Source: Rhodococcus sp. G-MC3 (GTDB lineage Bacteria; Actinomycetota; Actinomycetes; Mycobacteriales; Mycobacteriaceae). From it: DNA of 64,000 nucleotides. Location of the stretch: positions 1-64,000 of the forward strand of contig NZ_JASISW010000023.1 in assembly GCF_030063335.1 (NCBI RefSeq), given 5' to 3'. Under the pieces are notes generated by a model that saw only the letters and a program-made list of their open reading frames with translations, did no database searches and was not told the origin of the DNA. The position numbers and the translations under genes are program-made. This document shows positions 26,315 to 35,777 of this stretch, one piece after another. Position 1 is the first letter of the stretch. Each line of letters opens with the position of its first letter.

Positions 26315-29300
26315 GTGGCAGGGAAACGCGGGTCCGAGCGCATCGTCGACTCAGCGCTGTCCAAATTCAGCCCGGCCACGCAGCAATGGTTCGCCGGGGC
26401 CTTCGACAGCCCGACTCCCGCCCAGGCAGGCGCGTGGAATGCCATCGCCAGTGGTCGTCACACCCTGGTTGTCGCCCCTACCGGATCCGGTAAGACCCTC
26501 TCGGCGTTCCTGTGGTCCATCGATCAACTCGCCGTGCGCGAGATGCCCGAGGAGCGCAAGACCAAAGTGCTCTACATCTCACCGCTGAAAGCCCTGGCAG
26601 TCGACGTCGAGCGGAACCTACGCGCCCCATTGGTCGGCGTCACGCAGACAGCGAAACGCCTCGGGTTGGAGCCACCGGACATTTCCGTCGGCCTGCGGTC
26701 CGGAGACACGAGTCCAGCCGATCGGCGCGCGATGGCCAAGACTCCCCCGGACATCCTCATCACCACGCCGGAGTCTCTGTTCCTCATACTCACCTCCGCG
26801 GCCCGCGAATCGTTGTCGATGGTCGATACGGTCATCGTCGACGAGGTTCACGCCGTCGCCGGCACCAAACGCGGCTCCCACCTGGCACTGTCGCTGGAAC
26901 GGCTCGACTTGATGCTGCCCAAGCCCGCGCAACGCATCGGATTGTCGGCAACGGTGCGTCCGCACGAAGAAGTGGGGCGCTTCCTCACCGGCGCCTCGCC
27001 CATAGAGATCGTTGCTCCACCCTCGACGAAGACCTTCGATCTCTCGGTGCAGGTGCCGGTCGAGGACATGACCGAACTAGGGGTGAAGGAACCGGCCGAC
27101 GGAGATTCGTCCGCCGCACCCCAGCATGGATCCATCTGGCCTCACGTCGAGGAAAAGATGGTCGACCTCATTCTCGAACACAAATCCTGCATCGTGTTCG
27201 CCAATTCGCGACGGCTTGCCGAACGGCTCACCGCTCGACTCAACGAAATCTATGCCGAGCGAATCGGCGACGGGGTGGTCACCGAGCACAAGCCTGCGTC
27301 ACAGATAGGCGCTTCCAGCGATGTGAACCACGGAGCCGATCCACTGCTTGCACGCGCGCACCACGGCAGCGTCAGCAAGGATCAGCGTGCGCTCATCGAG
27401 GACGATCTCAAGACCGGTCGGCTCCGATGCGTCGTAGCCACCAGCAGCCTGGAGCTCGGAATCGACATGGGTGCAGTTGATCTCGTCGTTCAGGTCGAAG
27501 CTCCTCCTTCGGTGGCGAGCGGTCTGCAACGAGTGGGACGTGCGGGCCACCAGGTGGGCGAGATCTCCAAGGGAGTTCTGTTTCCCAAACACCGAACCGA
27601 TCTGATCCACTGCGCCGTCACCGTCGAGCGGATGACGACGGGCAAGATCGAGGCACTCTTCGTTCCTGCCAACCCCCTCGATATTCTGGCGCAGCAGACG
27701 GTCGCGGCATGCGCACTCGAACCGATCGACGCCCACGACTGGTTCGACGCCGTTCGTCGCACCGGTAGTTTTTCCACGCTGCCACGTTCGGCATACGAAT
27801 CCACCCTCGATCTGCTGTCCGGTCGCTACCCTTCGGACGAGTTCGCCGAACTACGGCCGCGGCTCGTGTGGGACCGCGACGCGAACACGCTCACCGGGAG
27901 ACCGGGTTCGCAGAGACTGGCGGTGACGTCGGGAGGCTCGATCCCCGACCGCGGATTGTTCACCGTGTACATGGTGGGCGAGAAAGCATCGCGCGTAGGC
28001 GAACTCGACGAGGAGATGGTCTACGAGTCGCGCGTCGGCGATATTTTCGCACTGGGCGCGACAAGCTGGCGCATCGAGGAGATCACGCACGACCGAGTAT
28101 TGGTCAGCCCGGCATACGGGCAGCCTGGGCGCCTTCCGTTCTGGCACGGCGACGGACTCGGTCGACCAGCCGAACTCGGCCGCGCACTCGGCGAGTTCCT
28201 GCGCAGCACCACCGAACGCGAGTCCTTGGAAGAAAGGCTCTCCGACGACGGGCTCGACGCGAATGCCGTGACCAATCTTGTTGCGTTGCTGGATGATCAG
28301 AAGCAAGCCACCGGTCAGCTTCCCACCGACCGGACCATGATCGTCGAACGATTCCGAGACGAACTCGGCGACTGGCGGCTGGTCCTGCACTCCACCTACG
28401 GCCAGCAGGTGCACGCGCCGTGGGCACTGGCCATCGGAGCTCGGCTGATCGAGCGCTACGGCATCGACGCAGCACCCACCGCGTCTGACGACGGCATCAT
28501 AGTTCGGCTGCCCGATACCGAGGATCAACCGCCGGGCGCGGATCTGTTCGTGTTCGAGAAGGACGAGATCGCCGACATCGTCACCGAGCAAGTCGGCGGT
28601 TCGGCATTGTTCGCTTCGCGATTCCGCGAGTGCGCCGCTCGCGCGCTGCTTCTCCCGCGCCGCAACCCGGGTAAGCGAGCACCTCTGTGGCAGCAGCGAC
28701 AGAGGTCGGCACAACTACTCGATGTCGCCCGCAAGTATCCGACATTCCCCATTCTGCTCGAAACCGTGCGCGAGTGCCTCCAAGACGTATACGACCTCCC
28801 CGCGCTCGAGGAGATCTTGGCGCAGATCGGTCGAAGGCAGATCCGGATCGTCGAGATCGAAACACAATCACCGTCTCCGTTCGCGAACTCGTTGTTGTTC
28901 AACTACGTCGGCGCATTCATGTACGAGGGAGACAGCCCGCTCGCCGAGCGCCGCGCCCAGGCACTCTCGCTCGACAGTGCACTACTGGCCGAGTTGCTGG
29001 GACGTGTCGAGCTCAGGGAACTCCTCGATCAAGCCGTCATCGAGATCACCGAATTGGAACTGCAGCGCCTCGCACCCGACCGGCACGCGAAGGACATCGA
29101 AGGCGTCGCGGATCTGCTCCGAATGCTCGGTCCTCTCACGGCGGAGGAAGTGGCCGCTCGTACCCAGGGCGACGAGTCCTTGCTGTGGCTCACCGAACTG
29201 GGGGCGGCCAAGAGGGCGATGGAAGTCAGCTTCGCGGGGGAAACCTGGTGGACGGCCATCGAAGACGCCAGCAGGCTGCGGGACGCTCTCGGTGTGCCGC

Positions 29301-30856
29301 TACCCATCGGCACGCCTGCCGCCTTCATCGAACCGGTTGACGATCCGCTCATGGACCTCGTCAGCCGGTACGCCCGAACCCACGGGCCGTTTTCGGTAGC
29401 CGACCTGGCCACCAGATTCGGCCTCGGAATCGCGGTCGCCCGAACCGCACTTGCCACCCTCGGTGCGGACAAGAGGGTGATCGAAGGTGAATTTCGCCCC
29501 GAGAAGACGGGTAGCGAATGGTGCGAAGCGGAAGTTCTTCGCCGGTTGCGACGCCGATCGCTTGCCGCCGCACGCCAGGAAGTCGAGCCTGTCGCCACCG
29601 CGACCCTCGGCCGCTTCCTCCCCGCATGGCAGCACGTGGGAAGCCGTCAACTCAGCGGAATCGACGGCGTCGCAACCGTTGTCGAGCAACTGGCGGGTGT
29701 ACCGATTCCCGCATCCGCGTGGGAACCTCTCGTGCTTGCGTCCCGAGTGCGTGACTACTCCCCCGCGATGCTCGACGAGCTCACCTCCACCGGGGAGGTC
29801 ATGTGGTCCGGCCATGGATCCATCACATCCAAGGACGGTTGGGTTTGCCTGCACATGGCCGACACTGCCCCGTTGACACTGGCTCCACCAGCCGAGTCCG
29901 ATCTGTCCGAACTTCAGCTGAGGGTGCTAGACGCCGTCGCGGCGGGCGGCGCCTACTTCTTCCGGCAACTGTCGGACACCGTCGGGAGCACCGACGACGA
30001 CAGTCTCCATGCCGCGCTGTGGGAGCTCGTCTGGGCCGGCAGGCTCAGCAACGACACATTCGCGCCGGTGCGGGCGTTGCTCAATGCCACCACGCGTGCT
30101 GCACCCAGCCATCGAGCGCCGCGGCGAACACCGAGACTCCGCTCGTACCGCCGATTCGACCGTCCCACCCTCCCCACGCGCACAGGTCCGCCCACCGCGG
30201 GTGGCCGGTGGTCACGGCTGCCCGAACTCGAACCCGATGCCACCGTGCGCGCTCATGCGACGGCAGATGTCTTGTTGGAGCGCTACGGCATCGTCACTCG
30301 CGGTTCGGTCATGAACGAGGGCGTGCCAGGCGGATTCGCGACGATGTACAAGGTGCTGACAACCTTCGAGGATTCCGGACGCAGTCGGCGCGGATACTTC
30401 GTCGACTCACTCGGCGGGGCTCAGTTCTCCACATCCGAGGTAGTGGACCGCCTGCGTACCTACGAGGAGCGGGAGAAGACCGGCGCAGTGGTTCTCGCTG
30501 CCTGCGATCCGGCTAATCCATATGGTGCTGCCCTGAACTGGCCCAAGCGCGCAGCCGAGGACGAGTCGTCGAAGCATCGCCCAGGACGCAAGGCCGGCGC
30601 GCTCGTCGTGCTCCACGAGGGCGAACTGGCGCTCTACGTCGAACGAGGAGGTAAGACCGTGCTGACCTTTTCCGACGACGACGCCGTGATCGCAACGGCC
30701 GCACATGCCGTGGCCGCTACAGTCAAACGCGGCGGTGTGGAAAAACTTCTGGTCGAGCGGGTCGACGGACACGACATCCACGGCACCGCATTCTCGAAAA
30801 TTCTGACCGAGGCCGGATTCTCCGCCACTCCCCGCGGCCTGAGATTGAGAGGCTAG
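26315..30856 (+). CDS. lhr: Large ATP-dependent DNA helicase Lhr
   Basis: GTG 26315 gives 1513 residues, the usual size for Lhr. The N-terminal half has the SF2 motor: APTGSGKT (Walker A), TTPESLF, VDEVHAV (DEVH box), LSATVRPHEE, and motif VI in ERVGRAGHQVGE. A winged helix and Lhr core follow, then the long C-terminal region. Lhr unwinds 3' to 5' on DNA or RNA:DNA hybrids and takes part in repair of damage. The stop is two bases before nei, matching the mycobacterial lhr-nei pair. Confidence 0.92.
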   Translation: MAGKRGSERIVDSALSKFSPATQQWFAGAFDSPTPAQAGAWNAIASGRHTLVVAPTGSGKTLSAFLWSIDQLAVREMPEERKTKVLYISPLKALAVDVERNLRAPLVGVTQTAKRLGLEPPDISVGLRSGDTSPADRRAMAKTPPDILITTPESLFLILTSAARESLSMVDTVIVDEVHAVAGTKRGSHLALSLERLDLMLPKPAQRIGLSATVRPHEEVGRFLTGASPIEIVAPPSTKTFDLSVQVPVEDMTELGVKEPADGDSSAAPQHGSIWPHVEEKMVDLILEHKSCIVFANSRRLAERLTARLNEIYAERIGDGVVTEHKPASQIGASSDVNHGADPLLARAHHGSVSKDQRALIEDDLKTGRLRCVVATSSLELGIDMGAVDLVVQVEAPPSVASGLQRVGRAGHQVGEISKGVLFPKHRTDLIHCAVTVERMTTGKIEALFVPANPLDILAQQTVAACALEPIDAHDWFDAVRRTGSFSTLPRSAYESTLDLLSGRYPSDEFAELRPRLVWDRDANTLTGRPGSQRLAVTSGGSIPDRGLFTVYMVGEKASRVGELDEEMVYESRVGDIFALGATSWRIEEITHDRVLVSPAYGQPGRLPFWHGDGLGRPAELGRALGEFLRSTTERESLEERLSDDGLDANAVTNLVALLDDQKQATGQLPTDRTMIVERFRDELGDWRLVLHSTYGQQVHAPWALAIGARLIERYGIDAAPTASDDGIIVRLPDTEDQPPGADLFVFEKDEIADIVTEQVGGSALFASRFRECAARALLLPRRNPGKRAPLWQQRQRSAQLLDVARKYPTFPILLETVRECLQDVYDLPALEEILAQIGRRQIRIVEIETQSPSPFANSLLFNYVGAFMYEGDSPLAERRAQALSLDSALLAELLGRVELRELLDQAVIEITELELQRLAPDRHAKDIEGVADLLRMLGPLTAEEVAARTQGDESLLWLTELGAAKRAMEVSFAGETWWTAIEDASRLRDALGVPLPIGTPAAFIEPVDDPLMDLVSRYARTHGPFSVADLATRFGLGIAVARTALATLGADKRVIEGEFRPEKTGSEWCEAEVLRRLRRRSLAAARQEVEPVATATLGRFLPAWQHVGSRQLSGIDGVATVVEQLAGVPIPASAWEPLVLASRVRDYSPAMLDELTSTGEVMWSGHGSITSKDGWVCLHMADTAPLTLAPPAESDLSELQLRVLDAVAAGGAYFFRQLSDTVGSTDDDSLHAALWELVWAGRLSNDTFAPVRALLNATTRAAPSHRAPRRTPRLRSYRRFDRPTLPTRTGPPTAGGRWSRLPELEPDATVRAHATADVLLERYGIVTRGSVMNEGVPGGFATMYKVLTTFEDSGRSRRGYFVDSLGGAQFSTSEVVDRLRTYEEREKTGAVVLAACDPANPYGAALNWPKRAAEDESSKHRPGRKAGALVVLHEGELALYVERGGKTVLTFSDDDAVIATAAHAVAATVKRGGVEKLLVERVDGHDIHGTAFSKILTEAGFSATPRGLRLRG

Positions 30857-30858
30857 GC

Positions 30859-31641
30859 GTGCCCGAAGGCGACACCGTGTACCGCGCTGCGAACAATCTC
30901 CGCACGGCACTCGAAGGAAAGATGCTGACAGGCTGCGATATTCGCGTGCCACGATATGCAACAGTCGATTTCACCGGCCAGACCGTAGATGCCGTCCTCT
31001 CACGCGGTAAGCATTTACTGATCCGTATCGGCGATTACTCCATCCACAGCCATCTCAAGATGGAAGGCACCTGGCAGGTCTATGCGCCCGGCGCGAAATG
31101 GCGCAGGCCTGCGTTTCAAGCCCGCGCAATCCTGTCGACGGATTCAGCGATTGCTGTCGGTTTCGAACTCGGTGTGCTGGAGATCGTCGAGAACGAGGAC
31201 GACGCCGTCGGATATCTCGGCCCCGACCTTCTGGGGCCCGACTGGGATGCACCTACTGCAGTATCCAACATTTCCACCGATCCGGATCGCCCAGTGGGCC
31301 TGGCCCTGCTGGACCAACGCAACCTTGCCGGTTTGGGCAACGTCTATCGCAACGAGATCTGCTTCCTCAGAGGCATCGATCCGAGGACTCCGGTGAAAGA
31401 CGCAGGCAACATCGCCAAGATCGTCGATCTGTCGTTTCGAACGATCATGGCGAACAAGGACCGCAGCCAGCGTGTAACCACCGGTGACCGTCGCGCGGGT
31501 CGTCACTTCTGGGTGTATGGGCGGGAGAACAAGCCGTGTCGACGGTGCGGAACCACCGTGGAATTCGGGTTGCTGGGCGACAATCCGCTGGAGGAACGTC
31601 AGATCTATTACTGTCCATATTGTCAGCCTGGCCCCAGCTGA
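30859..31641 (+). CDS. Endonuclease VIII, Fpg/Nei family DNA glycosylase
   Basis: GTG 30859 gives 260 residues. After removal of Met the N-terminal Pro (PEGDT) is the catalytic nucleophile, Glu3 assists, and the beta-loop Lys lies in SRGKHLLIR. The H2TH helix (LAGLGNVYRNE) and a C-terminal zinc finger (CRRCG and CPYCQ) are intact. It removes oxidised pyrimidines and nicks the abasic site. Coupled to lhr, suggesting joint action in repair. Confidence 0.9.
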   Translation: MPEGDTVYRAANNLRTALEGKMLTGCDIRVPRYATVDFTGQTVDAVLSRGKHLLIRIGDYSIHSHLKMEGTWQVYAPGAKWRRPAFQARAILSTDSAIAVGFELGVLEIVENEDDAVGYLGPDLLGPDWDAPTAVSNISTDPDRPVGLALLDQRNLAGLGNVYRNEICFLRGIDPRTPVKDAGNIAKIVDLSFRTIMANKDRSQRVTTGDRRAGRHFWVYGRENKPCRRCGTTVEFGLLGDNPLEERQIYYCPYCQPGPS

Positions 31642-31671
31642 TTCACAGCTGCAGCCGCCAAGATCGTATGC

Positions 31672-31824
31672 ATGATGTTCATAGCGATACTTACTTTTGC
31701 GGTGATGGCCGTGTCGGGTTCGGTGGCGGCCCGGGCACCGCGCTCACTTGTCCGGACTCGACGTCAGCAGGCAGCGCCACACCGGACCGCCGCGCCGAGC
31801 CTGGGGCTGGCCCTGTCTCGGTGA
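31672..31824 (+). CDS. Possible 50-residue membrane or exported peptide
   Basis: ATG 31672 opens a 50-codon frame with a hydrophobic N-terminus (MMFIAILTFAVMAVSGSVAA) followed by an Arg-rich tail, as in a signal-like peptide. It fills most of the 235-base gap between nei and the next gene. No clear ribosome site is seen, and it may be chance. Confidence 0.2.
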   Translation: MMFIAILTFAVMAVSGSVAARAPRSLVRTRRQQAAPHRTAAPSLGLALSR

Positions 31825-31876
31825 GTCAGGGCTAGATACCTCACCGACAGCGGATGAGTGACTAGCATGGTCCGGC

Positions 31877-32419
31877 ATGGCACCGAACTTCCGCCAACTC
31901 GTGCACCGTCCGTTGCTCTCGCGTGAGCATCCACTGGATCCAGAAACTGCGGCCAGCCGGATCAGCGCCTACGTCTACGGCAACATTCTCCTACTGACGG
32001 TTCTCATCCCGCTGACGTCACCGGAGGAACACTCCTTCCAGGGCGTGGTCATCGTGGTGGGAACTGCAGTGTCGACGTTCGTGGCGCATGCCTTCGCCGA
32101 GAGTGTCGGCGAGACCGTGCGCACGGGGACTTCACTGTCACGATTGGCCAGGCTCTCGCGGCTTCGCGACTCGGTGCCCGTCCTCAGCGCCGCCGTCGCT
32201 CCTGCAGTGCTGTTGGCCATCGGTTGGGCCGGTCTGCTCGACCCGTCGATCGGTCAGATAGCCGCGGAAGTCACGGTGATCGCGAGAATAGCGTCGACCA
32301 ACTTCGTCGTCGGTCGGCTGCGGGGCGAGAAACCCACCCGTGAGACCTTTCTAGGGTCGCTCGTACTCTCAGTCGTCGCTATCGTCGTTGTTGCGATCAA
32401 GGTACTCCTGACGCACTAG
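31877..32419 (+). CDS. Membrane protein of unknown function
   Basis: The 180-residue protein has about four hydrophobic helices: YGNILLLTVLIPL, GVVIVVGTAVSTFVA, AAVAPAVLLAIGWAGLL and a final SVVAIVVVAIKVLL. Two Arg-rich cytosolic stretches separate them. No catalytic motif seen. It is convergent with glpD, the stops being directly adjacent. Confidence 0.65.
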   Translation: MAPNFRQLVHRPLLSREHPLDPETAASRISAYVYGNILLLTVLIPLTSPEEHSFQGVVIVVGTAVSTFVAHAFAESVGETVRTGTSLSRLARLSRLRDSVPVLSAAVAPAVLLAIGWAGLLDPSIGQIAAEVTVIARIASTNFVVGRLRGEKPTRETFLGSLVLSVVAIVVVAIKVLLTH

Positions 32420-34153
32420 CTACACGATCGGCTGCACCGGTTCGAGGATTTCCTGACGCGCCTCGGGCGCCACCGCGCGCAGCGCATCAGCCGATTCGTC
32501 GTCGGGCTGCATCTGAGACTTGATCTCGGCCTCGACCCGAGCGTTGTACGTCTCGACTTCGCGATCGACCGTGGCGGCATCCCACCCGAGCACGGGCGCC
32601 ACCAACGCCGCAACCTGCCCGGCGCAGTTGACCCCGCGGTGTGTGTACTCGATCGAGATGCGCGTACGACGAGAGAGAATGTCTTCCAGGTGCAGCGCAC
32701 CCTCTGCGGCTACGGCGTAGACCGCCTCCACCTGTAGGTAGCTCGGCGCATCGGTGATCGGTTGCAGGAGCTCGGGCTTGTCCTTCGCCAATTCCAACAC
32801 TTCGTCGATGAGTGAGCCGTAGCGATCGAGCAGATGCGTCACTCGGTACGGATGAAGCTTGTACATCTCCGCCAGATGGTGCGTCTGATTGACGAGGGCG
32901 AAGTACCCGTCGGCACCCACGAGCGGGACCTTCTCGGTGATCGACGACGCCACCCGTGCCGGAATGTCGTCCGCGGCAAGATCCACGGCGTCCTCGGCCA
33001 TGACGCGGTAGGTGGTGTACTTACCGCCTGCGATAGCGACCAGCCCCGGTGCGACTCGAGCGACGGCATGCTCGCGTGAGAGCTTCGACGTCTCGTCGCT
33101 CTCCCCGGCAAGCAGCGGCCGCAGCCCGGCGTAGACGCCGTCGATGTCCTCGTGGGTGAGCGGCGTGACCAGCACAGTGTTGACCTCGCCGAGGATGTAG
33201 TCGATATCGGCTTTGGTCGCTGCCGGATGCGCGAGATCGAGTTTCCAGTCCGTATCGGTCGTGCCGATGATCCAATGCGCACCCCATGGAATGATGAAGA
33301 GCACCGACTTCTCGGTCCGCAGAATGATCGCAGCTTCACTGACAATGCGATCGCGAGGAACGACGATGTGCACGCCTTTCGATGCGCGAACGCGGAAACG
33401 CCCGCGCTGCGAAGACAAGGCCTGGATCTCGTCGGTCCACACACCGGTTGCGTTGATGACGACGTTGCCACGCACTTCCGTCGTTGCACCGTTTTCCGAA
33501 TCACGTACGCGTACACCGGAAACGCGATCGGCCTCACGTAGAAACCCGACAACCTGGGTGGAGGTACGCACGATCGCACCGTAGTGCGCCGCGGTCCTGG
33601 CGACACTCATGGTGTGTCGGGCGTCGTCGACGACGGTGTCGTAGTAGCGAATTCCGCCGATCAAGGACTTGCGCTTGAGCCCGGGCGACATGCGCAAGGC
33701 ACCGGATCGCGTCAGATGCTTCTGCGCCGGAACGGACTTGGCGCCGCCCATAGTGTCGTACAGGAAGATCCCTGCGGCGATGTACGGGCGCTCCCACACA
33801 CGATGAGTCAGGGGGAACAGAAATTTCAGCGGCTTGACGAGGTGGGGGGCCAACGTCGACAGTGAGAGTTCACGCTCATGGAGGGCCTCGCGCACCAATC
33901 CGAATTCGAGCTGCTCGAGGTAGCGAAGCCCGCCGTGGAACATCTTCGACGATCGGCTCGACGTACCCGACGCGAAGTCGCGGGCCTCGACGAGCGCGAC
34001 CTTGAGACCGCGGGTGGCGGCGTCGAGCGCAGCGCCTGCGCCGACGACCCCACCGCCGATTACGACGACGTCGAACTCCTCGCTACCGAGCTTGTCCCAT
34101 GCGTCCTCGCGCGCCTGCGGACCGAGGAAGGTGGTGTTCGATCGATTGCTCAA
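32420..34153 (-). CDS. glpD: Aerobic glycerol-3-phosphate dehydrogenase
   Basis: TTG 34153 (reading MSNRSNTT) follows GGGGAG and gives 577 residues; this start matches the MSN start of mycobacterial GlpD2. FAD motif VVVIGGGVVGAGAALDAATRG and SSKMFHGGLRYLE are present, with the C-terminal DAO_C domain. It oxidises glycerol-3-phosphate to dihydroxyacetone phosphate at the membrane and feeds quinone. Upstream on the other strand is a wrecked glycerol kinase gene. Confidence 0.9.
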   Translation of the reverse strand: MSNRSNTTFLGPQAREDAWDKLGSEEFDVVVIGGGVVGAGAALDAATRGLKVALVEARDFASGTSSRSSKMFHGGLRYLEQLEFGLVREALHERELSLSTLAPHLVKPLKFLFPLTHRVWERPYIAAGIFLYDTMGGAKSVPAQKHLTRSGALRMSPGLKRKSLIGGIRYYDTVVDDARHTMSVARTAAHYGAIVRTSTQVVGFLREADRVSGVRVRDSENGATTEVRGNVVINATGVWTDEIQALSSQRGRFRVRASKGVHIVVPRDRIVSEAAIILRTEKSVLFIIPWGAHWIIGTTDTDWKLDLAHPAATKADIDYILGEVNTVLVTPLTHEDIDGVYAGLRPLLAGESDETSKLSREHAVARVAPGLVAIAGGKYTTYRVMAEDAVDLAADDIPARVASSITEKVPLVGADGYFALVNQTHHLAEMYKLHPYRVTHLLDRYGSLIDEVLELAKDKPELLQPITDAPSYLQVEAVYAVAAEGALHLEDILSRRTRISIEYTHRGVNCAGQVAALVAPVLGWDAATVDREVETYNARVEAEIKSQMQPDDESADALRAVAPEARQEILEPVQPIV

Positions 34154-34252
34154 GAGTCCGCTCCCCAAGTAGATCGTTTCACTGGCGCCGGTCCAAGGCT
34201 ACCGTTCCCGTGGACAAGACGCGTGAAACCAAGTGCCGAAGAAGGAGTGAGA

Positions 34253-34417
34253 GTGATCTCGGCCACCTTCATCGCATCGATCGACCAAGGACGACATCGA
34301 GCAGGCGTGTCATCTTTCGGTCACACGACCTGGACGCCGCATCTTGATCCGGCCGTTCGAGACGAGATGAACGAAAAGTGGACCCCCCCGGTCCAACCGT
34401 CCTACAACAGCGTGTGA
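34253..34417 (+). pseudogene. Collapsed glycerol kinase (glpK) relic
   Basis: A good ribosome site (GAAGGAG, 34241) and GTG 34253 start FIASIDQG, the first strand of glycerol kinase. One base later in frame the sequence continues TTSSRRVIF, as in TTSSRAxxF of GlpK, so a single base was lost after the Gly codon. It then jumps to TWTPHLDPAVRDEMNEKW, which resembles the extreme C-terminus of actinobacterial GlpK. More than 90% of the gene is missing. The place, divergent from glpD, fits a former glycerol operon. Confidence 0.65.
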
Positions 34418-35583
34418 GCGGCGCTCAGCCTGTTCACCGCCTCGCGAAGTACCGGTTCCGGAGAGCTGGCGAAGCACAGTCGAACCGAGCCGCCGTGCGC
34501 AGGCGTGTCGGCGAAGGCACGTCCGGGGACGAAGGCCACTCCGTTCTCCACGGCGCGCGTCAGCAGAGCCGTCGTGTCGGTGCAGTCGTGAAACGTCGTC
34601 CAGACGAACATCCCGCCTTTCGCAAGGGACGTGGTTGCCCTGTCTCCGAACGCGTCATGCAGGGCGTTGCGCAGCGCGGTGGCACGAATGCCGTATTCGG
34701 TGCGAAGTGTCGCAAGATGACCATCGAGCCACTCAGTGTCCGCCAACATGTGCGCCGCCATCTGCTGCGTCATCGAGGAACCGCACAGGTCCGCACCCTG
34801 CTTGAGCAGTTCGACGGCATCGCACACCGGCTTCGGAGCGATCAGCCATCCCACCCGCAGTGCCGGAGCGAGAATTTTCGACGCGCTCGACAGTCGGACG
34901 ACGCGGTCGGTGTACGACGCAATGGGCGCCGGAGGTGCAGCGTCGAACCATATCTCGCCGTAGGGATCGTCCTCGAGTATCCAGAACCCGTAGCGGTCGG
35001 CAAGTTCGGCGAGATGCCTACGCCTGCGCTCCGAAATTGTCACCCCGCGTGGATTGTGGAAGTTACTCACAGTGTGGACAAGCGCGGGACGCAGGCCCGA
35101 GACGAGCCTGCGTTCGAGTTCACCGGTGTCCATACCGTCGTCGGTGATCGGTATCGCCCGAACGTCGGCGTCGGCAATCGAAAAGACTTGCAACGCACCA
35201 GTATAAGCTGGTTCGTCGACGACGACGATCGATCCCGGATCGAGCAGCGCCTGAGCGACGAGCGTCAGCGCCTGTTGGGATCCGTGGGTGATGACGACCT
35301 CGGACGCGTCGACGATTCGTCCCATCAGCGTGGATTCGCGGGAAGCGACCACTTCACGCAGCGTGCGCCACCCGGAGGTTTCGCTGTACTGGACAGCTGA
35401 CGACTCCGCTAGAACATCAGCCGATGCCTCTCGAATACGTTGCACGGGAATCAGTTCTGTCGCCGGCAAACCGCCCGCGAGGCTGATGACGTCGTCGCGC
35501 GCCGTCAAGGACAGTAAGTCCCGGATGGCAGAACTCTTGATCGAGCCGACGCGTGCGGACAATGCGGGTACGGATGTTGCCAT
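34402..35583 (-). CDS. PLP-dependent aminotransferase class I/II
   Basis: ATG 35583 with GGGAGC upstream gives 393 residues. ISLAGGLPA at the start, THGSQQAL, NFHNPRGVT, and the PLP Lys in SSASKILAPALRVGW are typical of the fold-type I 2-aminoadipate/valine-pyruvate-like aminotransferases related to MocR C-terminal domains. The amino donor and acceptor are unknown. A longer frame to 35682 is not supported. The 3' end overlaps the glpK relic. Confidence 0.82.
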   Translation of the reverse strand: MATSVPALSARVGSIKSSAIRDLLSLTARDDVISLAGGLPATELIPVQRIREASADVLAESSAVQYSETSGWRTLREVVASRESTLMGRIVDASEVVITHGSQQALTLVAQALLDPGSIVVVDEPAYTGALQVFSIADADVRAIPITDDGMDTGELERRLVSGLRPALVHTVSNFHNPRGVTISERRRRHLAELADRYGFWILEDDPYGEIWFDAAPPAPIASYTDRVVRLSSASKILAPALRVGWLIAPKPVCDAVELLKQGADLCGSSMTQQMAAHMLADTEWLDGHLATLRTEYGIRATALRNALHDAFGDRATTSLAKGGMFVWTTFHDCTDTTALLTRAVENGVAFVPGRAFADTPAHGGSVRLCFASSPEPVLREAVNRLSAAHTLL

Positions 35584-35777
35584 GGGATGCTCCCAGCGTC
35601 GGTGTCGGGATGAACGAGCTACCCAAGGATCGACTGGGGAGTGATGGTGCCGCGTGGTGGTCGGCTCATTCCACAATGTCACGACATTTCAGAACATGAA
35701 ACCTGCATCCCACAAAATGGGATTCGGTTGGTGGCACGGAAGAGCGCCTCCGAAGCGACTCATCCGTGCCGCGGGGT

